DNA of 64,000 nucleotides from assembly GCF_001719125.1 (NCBI RefSeq), contig NZ_CP017006.1, positions 2,494,384 through 2,558,383 of the forward strand. Reading direction: 5' to 3'. The DNA comes from Sulfolobus sp. A20 (GTDB lineage: Archaea; Thermoproteota; Thermoprotei_A; Sulfolobales; Sulfolobaceae). Below, piece by piece: positions 18,523 through 27,509 of this stretch. The translations under genes and the position numbers were made by a program. Within the stretch, counting starts at the first letter, position 1. Every line of letters begins with the position of its first letter. A model generated the notes under the pieces. It was not told where the DNA came from, ran no database searches, and was given only the letters and a program-made list of their open reading frames with translations.

Positions 18523-19560
18523 ATGAAAGCATTAGTATATCACGGTCCAGGAGTTGAGAATTTAAGATTAGAAGAGGTTAAGACACCAGAACCAAATTCT
18601 CATGAAGTATTAGTAAAAGTTAAACTCGCGGGAATAACTAATTTAGAATACTTAATCGTTAACAATCTTCCTTATTCCTTATTCACTTTGAAGAGCCCTC
18701 CTCCCTTAACTCCTATGCCCCACATTTTGGGCATTGAGTTTTCTGGATTTGTAGAAAGAGTTGGTGATCACGTTAAGGGTATAAGGGAAGGAGATAGAGT
18801 AGCTGTATATGAGGTATTATTTGATGGGACTTGTGATATGTGTAGTCAAGGGAGCACTCAAATATGTAGAAAAGTAGGACATATAGGCATTAATAGTAAT
18901 GGTGGATATGCTGAATATACCATTGTCCCCGAAACTAATGTTTTCCCCATTCCAGACGATATGGATTGGGGGTTAGCGACTAGTTTATCTCATTCAGTTA
19001 CCACTGCATACCATGCCTTAAATAAGGCGAATGTAAAACTAGGAGATACCGTAGTAGTTTTCGGAGCTTCCGGTAATGTAGGAATGTTTGCAGTTCAATT
19101 TGCGAAAATGTTAGGAGCAAACGTAGTTGCTGTCACCAGAGATCCACAAAACAAGGAGTGGCTTAAGGAATTTGGAGCTGATTACGTAGTAAGACCAGAT
19201 GAGGTAGTTGAACTCGTGAAGAAGACTACTAATGGAAGAATGGCTGAAGTATCTATTAATCCCCTTGGTGTTGACGTTTGGGATAAAAGTATAGAAGTTT
19301 TAGGACCTAATGGAAAATTAGTTTTCTTTGGAGGATATAAGAGTCTTCAAGTTACTTTAGGTCCTTTACCATTAATATATGGAAGAGAGATCTCACTAAT
19401 AAGTACTAGAATAGGTAGTTTACATGAATTTAAGCAGGTGATTAAATATTATAAAAAATTAAAGGTAAAGACGTGGAAAATATACGAACTAGAAAGTGCT
19501 AACGAAGCATTTAAAGAAGTCTTAGACAAGAACGGTAAGCAATTTATAAAAATTAGCTAA
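18523..19560 (+). CDS. Medium-chain dehydrogenase/reductase (ADH family)
   Basis: MDR-superfamily oxidoreductase, 345 residues from ATG 18523: a GroES-like domain (about 1-130), then a Rossmann NAD(P) domain with VVVFGASGNVGMFAVQFA. The structural zinc lobe is present in altered form, DGTCDMCSQGSTQIC, three Cys plus an Asp where many have four Cys. The catalytic zinc site is not intact: the usual Cys position reads AGITNLEY, and the usual GHE reads GIE in PHILGIEFSG. It may therefore act as a reductase or enoyl reductase rather than a classical alcohol dehydrogenase. A TTG at 18481 gives 14 more residues and is 28 bases from a TATATAA box. A second box (GTTTTTAAGT) fits ATG 18523, so the start is uncertain. 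It follows the dioxygenase gene and is probably part of the same degradation route. Confidence 0.75.
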   Translation: MKALVYHGPGVENLRLEEVKTPEPNSHEVLVKVKLAGITNLEYLIVNNLPYSLFTLKSPPPLTPMPHILGIEFSGFVERVGDHVKGIREGDRVAVYEVLFDGTCDMCSQGSTQICRKVGHIGINSNGGYAEYTIVPETNVFPIPDDMDWGLATSLSHSVTTAYHALNKANVKLGDTVVVFGASGNVGMFAVQFAKMLGANVVAVTRDPQNKEWLKEFGADYVVRPDEVVELVKKTTNGRMAEVSINPLGVDVWDKSIEVLGPNGKLVFFGGYKSLQVTLGPLPLIYGREISLISTRIGSLHEFKQVIKYYKKLKVKTWKIYELESANEAFKEVLDKNGKQFIKIS

Positions 19561-19863
19561 TGATAGCCAATTTTAAGATATTTTGAAAACTATATCAATT
19601 ATAAATAAGCGATACAGATAGGATACTACTTTTTCTTGATTTATACCATTTTTGTTGATATATATTATTTAAATTTAATTTACTATATACTACCGGTCAT
19701 CGAAATATAAATTATTAAAAATCCGCAATACGACTCAGTCTTGACAATCTGAGTTCAATTTTTCAAGATATCATTATTAGCCTTATGCCCAGTTGAAATG
19801 TATTCCACTAACGTTAATATTCCTACTTGTAATGAAAAAAGTATGAAAGTGATTTTTAAAATA
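19561..19863. other. Convergent intergenic spacer
   Basis: About 300 bases between convergent genes. No gene or repeat was seen. Confidence 0.35.
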
Positions 19864-21081
19864 TTAACCTTTCATTATATTTAGTATGCTATACTTTAGT
19901 ACCTTAACACCTCTTTGAATATCTTCCCAATCTGTCCATTCTTCTGGAGCGTGACTAATCCCTCCCTTGCTGGGTACAAATATCATTCCAATCTTTGATA
20001 TTTTAGCCATAATTTGAGAATCGTGACCTGCCCTACTAGGCATATCCATAAATGTATAGCCTAATTCTTCTACAGCCCTCTTAATTGCAAAAATATTCTC
20101 ACTTGAACATAGAGCCGGTTCCTCAATATAAGACGTAAAATTAACTTTAACTTTCTCTCTTTCCGATTCAATCATAGTATGAGCAATAATTTCATCCTTA
20201 ATCTTGTCTAAATCTTTAATCTCTAATGACCTTATATCCACCCCTAAATTTACTCTACCCGGAATTACATTAACCACATTTGGGAAAACATCAATATAAC
20301 CTACAGTGCCTACCATATCCTTATACTTTAACACGCTATCCCTTACATTTTTAATTATTGCGGAAGCAGGTATCATTGGATCACTTCTCATACTCATAGG
20401 TGTGGTCCCCGCATGGGATTGCTTACCTATAAGTTCTATCCATATTCTTAAAATTCCAACTATGCCCGTTACAATACCTATTTGTTTTCCTTCATTCTCT
20501 AGTATTGGACCTTGTTCAATATGAAGTTCAAAATGATTTATTATTTTATACGGAAATTTCTCTATTACTTTCACATCTTTTGGTAAATTATTTAAGAAAC
20601 GTTTGAAGGCATCAGCAAAATTTATATTCTCATACTTTCCCTTTAGTGAGTGTAATTCCTCCTTCTTTATCAACCCAGCAAAGTATTTACTTCCAGCAAA
20701 GGGTGTAAAAGAGTTTCCTTCCTCATCGGTAAATACTATTACTGCTGTGGGGAATTTAGTCTTAATATGATCTTCAACAAACTCTCTAATAACTTGTATA
20801 CCTCCGACAACTCCTAAAACACCGTCAAACATTCCTCCATTTAAGACACTATCTACGTGAGATCCAGTTGATATGAAAGGTTCCTTTAGCTCACCTTCCC
20901 TAATTCCTATGATATTTCCACCCATATCTACGTAAACTTTGAGTCCAGTTTCTTTCATTTTCTCGATCACGTATAATCTAGCTTGTATATCAGCTTCTGA
21001 TAACGCAGGTCTTGAAACACCACCTTTAGGATCCTTACCTATCTTACCTAAGTTTTCTATATCTCTCTTAACTTCTGACAT
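19864..21081 (-). CDS. M20 amidohydrolase (carbamoylase / allantoate type)
   Basis: 405 residues of the M20 peptidase-like family that includes N-carbamoyl-L-amino-acid hydrolase, beta-ureidopropionase and allantoate amidohydrolase. Metal and catalytic motifs are in order: TGSHVDSVLNGGMFDG (about 72-87, metal His and Asp), FTDEEGNSF (Glu-Glu), FELHIEQGP (His), the dimerisation-domain text GKQSHAGTTPMSMRSD, and AGHDSQIMAKI then GGISHAPEEWT at the C-terminus. The hydantoinase genes 10-14 kb downstream supply N-carbamoyl-type products, which supports a carbamoylase role. A GGTG site lies about 10 bases before the ATG. Confidence 0.85.
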   Translation of the reverse strand: MSEVKRDIENLGKIGKDPKGGVSRPALSEADIQARLYVIEKMKETGLKVYVDMGGNIIGIREGELKEPFISTGSHVDSVLNGGMFDGVLGVVGGIQVIREFVEDHIKTKFPTAVIVFTDEEGNSFTPFAGSKYFAGLIKKEELHSLKGKYENINFADAFKRFLNNLPKDVKVIEKFPYKIINHFELHIEQGPILENEGKQIGIVTGIVGILRIWIELIGKQSHAGTTPMSMRSDPMIPASAIIKNVRDSVLKYKDMVGTVGYIDVFPNVVNVIPGRVNLGVDIRSLEIKDLDKIKDEIIAHTMIESEREKVKVNFTSYIEEPALCSSENIFAIKRAVEELGYTFMDMPSRAGHDSQIMAKISKIGMIFVPSKGGISHAPEEWTDWEDIQRGVKVLKYSILNIMKG

Positions 21082-21566
21082 ATAATGAACACCTTATGAT
21101 TGTATTGCAATTGAGTTTCATGTATATTCTTTCCTTAAATAAATAAAAATATTCCTTCTAATTCAAAAATTTAACTTGATTTCATTTTTAAAATATAATC
21201 AAACATAGTTTTACTTCATCATATATCTCTAAACGTCATAGATAGAAACTTTATTTGACTAATTCTGTTAAGAGTCTTTAACATAAAAATTCTCTAATCT
21301 CTACTTCTCTTCATTTGTACTTTATCTATTTCATGAACATATAGTAAATAGTTCAATATATTTCTGTGATCTTAAGTACACCTTTCGTATTTGTTTAGAT
21401 TACTTAAATCAGTGGCAAATACGTTTATATAATCATAAAAATAGTGATATAAGGATAGATATTAACTAAACTTAAAGAGAGAAAGATTGTAAAATTTCCA
21501 ATTCTTAAATAGCATAAAGCCAAAAAAGATTTGAATTTAGAAAAAATGTTAAATTTCTGAATTTAT
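21082..21566. other. Gene-free spacer
   Basis: Nearly 500 AT-rich bases with stops in every frame between two minus-strand genes. No repeat or RNA gene recognised. Confidence 0.35.
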
Positions 21567-23264
21567 TCATGAATTAATTCGCAAGATTTTAAAAAGTCTT
21601 TTGAAATACCCTTTACTTGTCGACACATCACTTACTAAAGTAACTGATCCTAACAGAACTAACATTAATGGTATCCACATGAAGCTGTTGTTGTTATCAC
21701 TTTTACTACTCTTTAACCCATATGCTGCTGGATTCGTTACCCATGGTGGATAATAGTTTGCAAATGGATGGTTTGGAAATCCTAAGTATCCTAAGCCTAG
21801 TTTTGCTGCTGCTAGCCATTCACTCTCCTCTTCTTGCATTGCTGAGACTAGTGTTGAGTTCCAAGCTGATAAACCTGCATTACCGACTTGTTGTAGTGTT
21901 AGTAATCCAGAGTTGATTTGTGCGAAAACATCAGCGAATACACCTCCATTCGGTAAGGAATAAACGAAATCTTGCGGATGGCCAGAATCATTTAGCAATA
22001 GTTGGTACTCATACCATTGTGCAGGAGTGTTAAAGTAGTCAGTAGCGTTTTTGTAATACGTTAATCCTTTCCACTTACTCCATATTTCCATTCCTTGATA
22101 TGACGTCCAGAAGTGGGCTAGTTGCAAAGCTTGTTGTTCTTGAGGACCTACTGGTATGCCTACTGATCCTACTGCTAACATATAATAGTTCTGTGTTCCA
22201 GGGAATGGTGATTCTATGAACACTACGCTTGAGTTATTAATGTATTGCGGCAATGGGGGATATGCTGTAGTGTTTAGAAAATCATATGCGTATGCAGTAA
22301 CCCATATACCATTAACTTGAAAAGCTGCTTTTCCTTGAATTAGTAGTGTTAACCCTTGCGTCCACGTCATCGATTGCCATCCTGGGTAATCGTAGGATGT
22401 GAAGTTCAAGAACCAATAATTAGTCTCATTTATTAGTTTTTGAACTGTAGCGTTATCCAAGTTTATAGTTCCATACGTCATTTCGTTATATAGCTTTGGC
22501 CCTGCCAATGATAAGAATATTGCTGACCACAATTCAAATTGATCCCATCCACCATCACCACCTGGTATTATCCATGGATGGATTCCATGGTTTGCCAACT
22601 GTACAGTATCGTAGATTAGTGTGCTAAAGTTGTATGGGAATGGTAAATTATACTCCCTTAATAATTGAGCATTAATGAATAGAAAACCATCAGGTTCAAC
22701 ATCAATAGGGACAGAGAGCATAGTTCCATTATAAGTACCAACCTGAAATACCTCGTAAATAGTATTGTTCAATAGTCCCCACTTCTGCACATAAGGTGTA
22801 ATATTTACAAATGAGTTTATACCGTTAGGCGCGGCCTCAGCATAACTAATTGTGTTTGGACCAAACTGTGTCTGGAAGAGTGCTGGTGGTTTTCCAGCCT
22901 CTATTAGAGCTAATATTGCGTATTTAGCGTTTGTCCCACCAGCTCCAGGCACGACATAGGGTTGTACTTGAATATTAGTTGTATTCTCAAATGCTGGTAC
23001 TAAGTGTTGTAGGGCTATTTTTCCTTCTGTTGCCCACCATGTGTAGAATACTATTGGTCCTGTTGTGCTTGTTGTCACTACTGGTGTTGTTGTGCTTGTT
23101 GTTATTGTGCTTGTTACTGTTGTTGTTACTACTGTTGTTGTTGGTTTTCTTGTTAGTAGTACTCCTGCTACTGCCCCAATAACTACAATTATTACTACTA
23201 CAGCAACAATTATGGCTATTTGTGTTGATGATAAACCCTTAACTAAACTATAACTATGTTTCAT
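21567..23264 (-). CDS. GlcS-like sugar-binding protein, ABC importer
   Basis: 565-residue extracellular solute-binding protein. The N-terminus (SYSLVKGLSSTQIAIIVAVV) is a class III, pilin-like signal peptide: KG|LS is the PibD-type cleavage site, then a 20-residue hydrophobic helix, then a Thr-rich linker (about 42-68) with many TTT runs. The binding domain is MalE-like (IVFYTWWATEGKIALQHLVP from about 71) and closely resembles the Saccharolobus glucose/mannose-binding protein GlcS as I remember it (VVPGAGGTNAKYAILALIEAG, WIIPGGDGGWDQF). A C-terminal hydrophobic helix (MWIPLMLVLLGSVTLVS) precedes a short basic tail. No permease or ATPase gene is next to it, so it either borrows the GlcTUV system or is an orphan paralogue. 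Confidence 0.83.
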   Translation of the reverse strand: MKHSYSLVKGLSSTQIAIIVAVVVIIVVIGAVAGVLLTRKPTTTVVTTTVTSTITTSTTTPVVTTSTTGPIVFYTWWATEGKIALQHLVPAFENTTNIQVQPYVVPGAGGTNAKYAILALIEAGKPPALFQTQFGPNTISYAEAAPNGINSFVNITPYVQKWGLLNNTIYEVFQVGTYNGTMLSVPIDVEPDGFLFINAQLLREYNLPFPYNFSTLIYDTVQLANHGIHPWIIPGGDGGWDQFELWSAIFLSLAGPKLYNEMTYGTINLDNATVQKLINETNYWFLNFTSYDYPGWQSMTWTQGLTLLIQGKAAFQVNGIWVTAYAYDFLNTTAYPPLPQYINNSSVVFIESPFPGTQNYYMLAVGSVGIPVGPQEQQALQLAHFWTSYQGMEIWSKWKGLTYYKNATDYFNTPAQWYEYQLLLNDSGHPQDFVYSLPNGGVFADVFAQINSGLLTLQQVGNAGLSAWNSTLVSAMQEEESEWLAAAKLGLGYLGFPNHPFANYYPPWVTNPAAYGLKSSKSDNNNSFMWIPLMLVLLGSVTLVSDVSTSKGYFKRLFKILRINS

Positions 23265-23499
23265 GGCAAACTATAGTAAGTTTAGTTAATTAATAAACCT
23301 TTATGATAATTCTCTATGACGAATATAGTCTATAATTATTCAAGGATAAATTAGATTGAGAAATAAATTCGAATTTAGGGACAAGTCATATTCTATGTGA
23401 TATCATAATATGAATGAGATGGAAGGGTAAAAAAACACGGTATTGGGATCATTGGTATCGATCATCATTGTGGTTATCAACTGGTTGGCGTTGACCATA

Positions 23500-24530
23500 G
23501 CTACAAAATGAGGAAAGCCTCACCTTTAAGGGCGGGGATAGTAAGGCATTTAAACTCCTTTTTTCTCTTCTTTTTGTGAGTAGGGAAGCTAGTAAGAAGG
23601 GTGGATTAGGAATCGGAGCTACTGCTAGCCTTATGACTCCCCCACCACTCCCCTAGTCAATCTCGCCTCTGAGAGGGGTTTAAGATATGTACTTGATTGG
23701 TTAAGGGGAAAGTAAACTGGAAAAGAACCTAGTTAAGGAAGTTCATAAGGGAACTTATCAAGTTTTAAAGGAAAAGTTTACCCTAAGCTTGTTCAAGATT
23801 GTTATAGGGATGCTATAGCAATATACAAAAGTTGGTTAAAGAACCCTAAGAAGGGTAAGTATCCTAGAATACGTAAAGTGTCTGGTTATCATGAGCTTGA
23901 AGCTAAAGATAATGTAGTCGTTGAATATGAATGAAATTGTTGTTGGTAAGGGTAATAGTAATTACGTTATGATTCCAACTAGGCTAGCTTATTATTATAA
24001 GAGTTTAGCTGAAAATTTGCAAAGGAAATAAGAGATGGAAAGAGAGTGGAAAATATTAAGTAGGTTTAGGGATTTCCACAAGAAGGCTAAAAACATCTTG
24101 GAGAACTCAGCTAGAAAAATTGGGAAGTGGATTGTTGAAATGGATAAATTATTTAACGTTTCAGCTATTTACTTAGAGGATTTAAATAACTTGATAAAGA
24201 GCGTTAGAAGCCTATTAATAAAGTTTAGGGATAAGCTCTATCTCATGGAGTACCATAGGATACAATATTGGATCGAGTGGGAGGCTAAGAAGCATGGGCT
24301 TAAGGTTGTTTATGTTGACGCTTACTCCTCTTCGCGTTGTCCTAAGTGTGGTAATGAGATGGAGGAGGTTGGTTATAGGAATTTTCATTGTGTGAAGTGC
24401 GGTTATGAGAATGATAGAGATGTTATTGCTATTTTGTATGGTTCTCTGACCCTCTCGACTGCCTCTCATATGAGAGATGTAAGCTCAAATCGATGAGGGG
24501 AACCTCTAAAGGGGGGAAGTCAGTTTCATT
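23500..24530 (+). mobile_element. Decayed IS200/IS605 (TnpB-type) element
   Basis: A TnpB relic (23660-24496) flanked by hairpin sequences of the same class: AAGCCTCACCTTTAAGGGCG near 23514-23533 on the left, and GGGGAACCTCTAAAGG, then GGGGAAGTCAG, at 24494-24526 on the right. No TnpA is present. The right hairpin immediately after tnpB is where a guide-RNA (omega-RNA) would end in related elements. Confidence 0.6.
23660..24496 (+). pseudogene. tnpB: TnpB remnant (RNA-guided nuclease ancestor)
   Basis: The N-terminal half is broken by stops but still recognisable: [20 protein letters not shown] and [14 protein letters not shown] (about 23788-23880) are standard TnpB text. From about 24035 a clean frame of 153 codons gives the C-terminal half: [15 protein letters not shown] with the RuvC-II Glu, the zinc ribbon [14 protein letters not shown]...[11 protein letters not shown], and NDRDVIAI with the RuvC-III Asp. 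The RuvC-I Asp region is missing, so no nuclease activity is expected. The surviving C-terminal frame could still be translated from ATG 24035, but nothing suggests a promoter for it. Confidence 0.8.
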
Positions 24531-24748
24531 ATCCTAGTATGGTATAAAGATGGGAGATATATCTGTTAACCTCAACTACCCTTCAAACGAAAGATATCGA
24601 TGAGGATCTTCAGCGTAATCTACGACGTTTTCACGGTTGGAGAAACATTCCCCCAACCGATGAGGGGAAAATCCTTATGTAACGGAGTGTATATGAAATG
24701 TGTAAGATTATGAATTTTTAAGCCGTATTATACTATAATGATAATGAG
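24531..24748. other. Spacer with a small hairpin
   Basis: GGTTGG, an 11-base loop and CCCAACC near 24633-24658 can form a hairpin, and GATGAGG is repeated at about 24497, 24600 and 24660. This may be eroded IS or guide-RNA sequence. A promoter (CCGTATTATACTATAATG, about 24723-24740) for the interrupted Lrp gene lies at the right. Confidence 0.35.
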
Positions 24749-24891
24749 ATGTTAAAGCTAGACGAGTTAGATCTTAAAATATTGAAACGTATACAAGCTG
24801 ATGGAAGATTTAATCTACAGAACTTAGCAGAAGAGTTTAAGATGCCTAAGTCTACAATCCTATATAGAATAAGGAGAATGGAAAAGGAAGG

Positions 24892-25692
24892 GTGTGTGGA
24901 CAACAATTTCATCCACCCCCATAAAATTCAATTTTATTCCAACTTATGCTAATAGATTTCGAGTAAATTGTGTTGTAGATTAGGAAGAATATTTTTAGCC
25001 ATCTCGTTATTGTGTTCCTTGTTGAGTTCCATGTGAAGTGTGAGTCCATGCTTGCTAGCCTATGTTTTAAGCTCCTAAAAACTAGTTCTACTAAGCTTCT
25101 CTTGCCAAAAGTTTCAACCTCGTGTTTTGCATTGAACCAAGAGAATGCCTTGTAGACTGATGCCTTATCGTGTAGGAAGATAACCTTATCCTCCAATTCT
25201 CAAGCTTAATACCATTTAATATCACATAAACGTGGAAACCACTCCTAAGACTAGTCAACATGAAGAACACAACAAGCCCAGACTCGTAATGCCTAACAAC
25301 CCATAAGTAGTAATACTCACCATTAACCCTCAAAACCTTAGTCTCATCAACGAGCAAATAATCCCCACGCTTAACATCAACCTTAACCTCATAATTAACA
25401 TTAGCCAACTTGTGAAAATAGTAGAGCAAGGTAGTGTGAGGTAATAAAGTCCTCCAACTTGACAAGCCTAGCAAGTAAGAGGTTAAGGCTAATGCAATAT
25501 CATCCAAGGAATGAAACCTAGGCTTAACACTTATATACTTTAAAAGGGTAGAGATAATTTGGGTGAGGGCGAGGAAATCAAACCTATTGATATTCTCACC
25601 CCCATAAATAACTCGCCCTCACCCTAAAAACACTTTTCCACAATAAAGAAAATTCAATTTATATCAAAACAACCAAATTGTTGTCCACACAC
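24892..25692 (-). mobile_element. IS6-family-like insertion sequence, 801 bp
   Basis: Terminal inverted repeats GTGTGTGGACAACAATTT are identical for 18 bases at both ends, and an 8-bp target duplication (AAGGAAGG at 24884-24891 and 25693-25700) flanks the element. Size, 8-bp duplication and the single DDE transposase on the minus strand fit the IS6 family. It resembles elements named ISC774/ISC735 in Sulfolobales, although I could not check the name. Related ends occur at 5630, 6086, 45443-45678 and 46496-46724. Confidence 0.85.
24909..25507 (-). pseudogene. IS6-like DDE transposase, frameshifted
   Basis: The N-terminal part (25507 down to about 25200) has the first catalytic Asp in LLVDETKVLRVNGEYYYLWV. 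The C-terminal part (25196 to 24909) has the second in VIFLHDKASVYKAF and the Glu in SLVELVFRSLKHRL. A single missing G near 25196 separates the frames: the fragment at 6300-6345 has AATTGGAGGGATAA where this copy has AATTGGAGGATAA. The reading upstream of 25507 (RFDFLALTQIISTLLKY) has no ATG, so the true start is unclear. The copy should not move by itself unless the frameshift is bypassed. Confidence 0.82.
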
Positions 25693-26024
25693 AAGGAAGG
25701 TATAATAACGGGATATTATACCGGAATAGATGCCAGAAAGCTAGGCTATGATTACCTCGTTATAACTCTTATTAAATCTAGATATGGGAAGGAACATTAT
25801 GATAATTTAGCAAGAGACCTATCAAGATTGCCGGGAGTCTGGGGAGTATACTTCGTTCTCGGTAACATCGATTTTATAGTCATGGCAAGGTTTAAGGATA
25901 GAGATGATTTCATGCAGAATTATTTAAATAAAATAACTACTATTAAGAATATTCAGAGCTCAAACACGCATATAATTCTAAGCATCGCGAAAGAAAATTT
26001 CTATGAAGTTTTTTAAGTTAGTTT

Positions 26025-27344
26025 TTATTTGGTACTTTTTATCACATCTTCAAATTTTTCTAATCCCCTATCTATCAGTAGCTTAGGTATAGTTAGTGGC
26101 GCCATATATCTTAGTACATTATCGAACATACCAGCCTTATACATTATTACTCCATTTCTCAGTAACATGTCTATATAAGGTTTGACGCTTATTGGACTTT
26201 TGTTCTCATTTGAGAATTCTATACCTATCATGAATCCTAATCCTCTCACTTCGTATTTACCTAGCTTATAACTGTCTTCCATAATTTGATTAAATTGTTT
26301 CTTAGTATAATCACCTAATGTTACTACTCTCTCCAAAATATTAGAGGTCATTAGATAATTAAGGGTGGCATTTCCTACAGCCATTCCTATGGGGTTCCCT
26401 CTATAAGTGCCTAAATGAAAAGCTTGAGGTAAATTATCGAGATCTTTATTATAAGCCACTAATGAAATTGGTATACCTTCTCCAATACCTTTAGAGATAG
26501 TTATAATATCAGGCTTTATCCCTTCCCATTCATATGCCCAAATCTTACCTGTTCTTCCTACTCCCGTCTGAATTTCGTCTACTATTAACAAAACGTTGTG
26601 CTCGCTAGCGATTTCTCTTAACCCTTTTAAAAATCCTTTCGGAGGTACAATATATCCGCCTTCTCCTGCTATTGGCTCAACTATTATCCCAGCTACCTCA
26701 TTATTTTTAATTTCATACTCAACTAATGAAAGAATATCATTTAAACAATCTTTAAACGGACATCTGAATTCATATGGATAGGGTAATCTCAGTACATTAG
26801 TATCGTGAAATGGTTGGAATCTTCTATGATTAAGCATATTACTTAGTCCTACAGTAGCTGCTGAAACTCCATGATATGCTTCATTAAATGCTATGATATG
26901 CCTTTTACCAGTATTCCATCTGGCTATTTTGATTGCTGCTTCTACTGCATCCGCACCGGTAGTGGTAAATAAGAACTTTGAATCAAAATTTAGCGTCTTT
27001 CTTAACGTTTTCATGAATTCTACCCTTATTTCTGAAGGAACTTCCATGTAATGCCATACTTTATCTAATTGCGACTCTACTGCTTTCCTAATTATAGGAT
27101 TATTATGACCTAAATTAACCACTGCTATTCCCGCGAACCAGTCAATGTAAATATTTCCATCTACATCAATAATCGTAGATCCCTTAGCTTCTTTGATGGC
27201 TATTTTAAAATATTTGGGATAATTTAGAGCTGAGGTTTCTAACTCCTCTTGCTGCTTTAAAATTTCTGTTGACTTAGGACCAGGTGGAGTAACTAGTATT
27301 CTAGGAGCATCTAGAATACTACTATCTAATATCTCCTCTGTCAT
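26025..27344 (-). CDS. Class III aminotransferase (GABA / ornithine type)
   Basis: 439 residues, fold type I PLP enzyme. VDEIQTGVGRTGKIWAYEW (about 247-265) holds the PLP Asp, and ITISKGIGEGIPISL carries the lysine that binds PLP. TTTGADAVEAAIKIAR and AYHGVSAATVG are further class III motifs. The family moves amino groups from omega-amines (4-aminobutyrate, acetylornithine, beta-alanine). Position beside hydantoin and amide genes suggests a beta- or gamma-amino acid. The mRNA is leaderless (TGTTTTTATTCC about 27 bases before the ATG). It is convergent with the disrupted Lrp gene. Confidence 0.87.
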   Translation of the reverse strand: MTEEILDSSILDAPRILVTPPGPKSTEILKQQEELETSALNYPKYFKIAIKEAKGSTIIDVDGNIYIDWFAGIAVVNLGHNNPIIRKAVESQLDKVWHYMEVPSEIRVEFMKTLRKTLNFDSKFLFTTTGADAVEAAIKIARWNTGKRHIIAFNEAYHGVSAATVGLSNMLNHRRFQPFHDTNVLRLPYPYEFRCPFKDCLNDILSLVEYEIKNNEVAGIIVEPIAGEGGYIVPPKGFLKGLREIASEHNVLLIVDEIQTGVGRTGKIWAYEWEGIKPDIITISKGIGEGIPISLVAYNKDLDNLPQAFHLGTYRGNPIGMAVGNATLNYLMTSNILERVVTLGDYTKKQFNQIMEDSYKLGKYEVRGLGFMIGIEFSNENKSPISVKPYIDMLLRNGVIMYKAGMFDNVLRYMAPLTIPKLLIDRGLEKFEDVIKSTK

Positions 27345-27509
27345 AAAATATTGTCTAAAGTATACGGAATAAAAACATTATATTTGATACATTTGTTCAT
27401 TGTTTAAGTTATTATTACCTCCTATCTTTCGTAAATCATTATTAAATTGCACAAGCGCCATTATCACGCAACAAAAATTTTTATAGTGTTCAAAAGTAAC
27501 GGATACCAT

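Larger units (their letters stand above)
24749..26016 (+). pseudogene. Lrp/AsnC regulator interrupted by an IS
   Basis: Two halves of one gene: 24749-24891 encodes the winged HTH (MLKLDELDLKILKRIQADGR, then FKMPKSTILYRIRRMEKEG), and 25693-26016 encodes the rest (KEGIITGYYTGIDARKLGYD, then the RAM ligand domain to ENFYEVF). Removing the IS and one copy of the 8-bp duplication AAGGAAGG rejoins them in frame as MEKEG-IITGYY, giving about 153 residues, normal for the family. The IS element is therefore a recent, clean insertion. The gene lies directly before a convergent class III aminotransferase, which it may once have controlled. Confidence 0.92.

Noticed and set aside
22979-23253. Long plus-strand Leu/Val-rich frames opposite the GlcS-like gene
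   Set aside because: Antisense shadow of the Thr-rich linker and signal helix codons; no promoter and unnatural composition.
24215-24469. Minus-strand frame opposite the TnpB C-terminal half
   Set aside because: The plus strand carries the zinc ribbon and RuvC residues; the reverse frame has no motif.
24600-24665. Repeated GATGAGG with hairpin as a CRISPR-like or sRNA gene
   Set aside because: Only three short copies with irregular spacing; more likely eroded IS end sequence.
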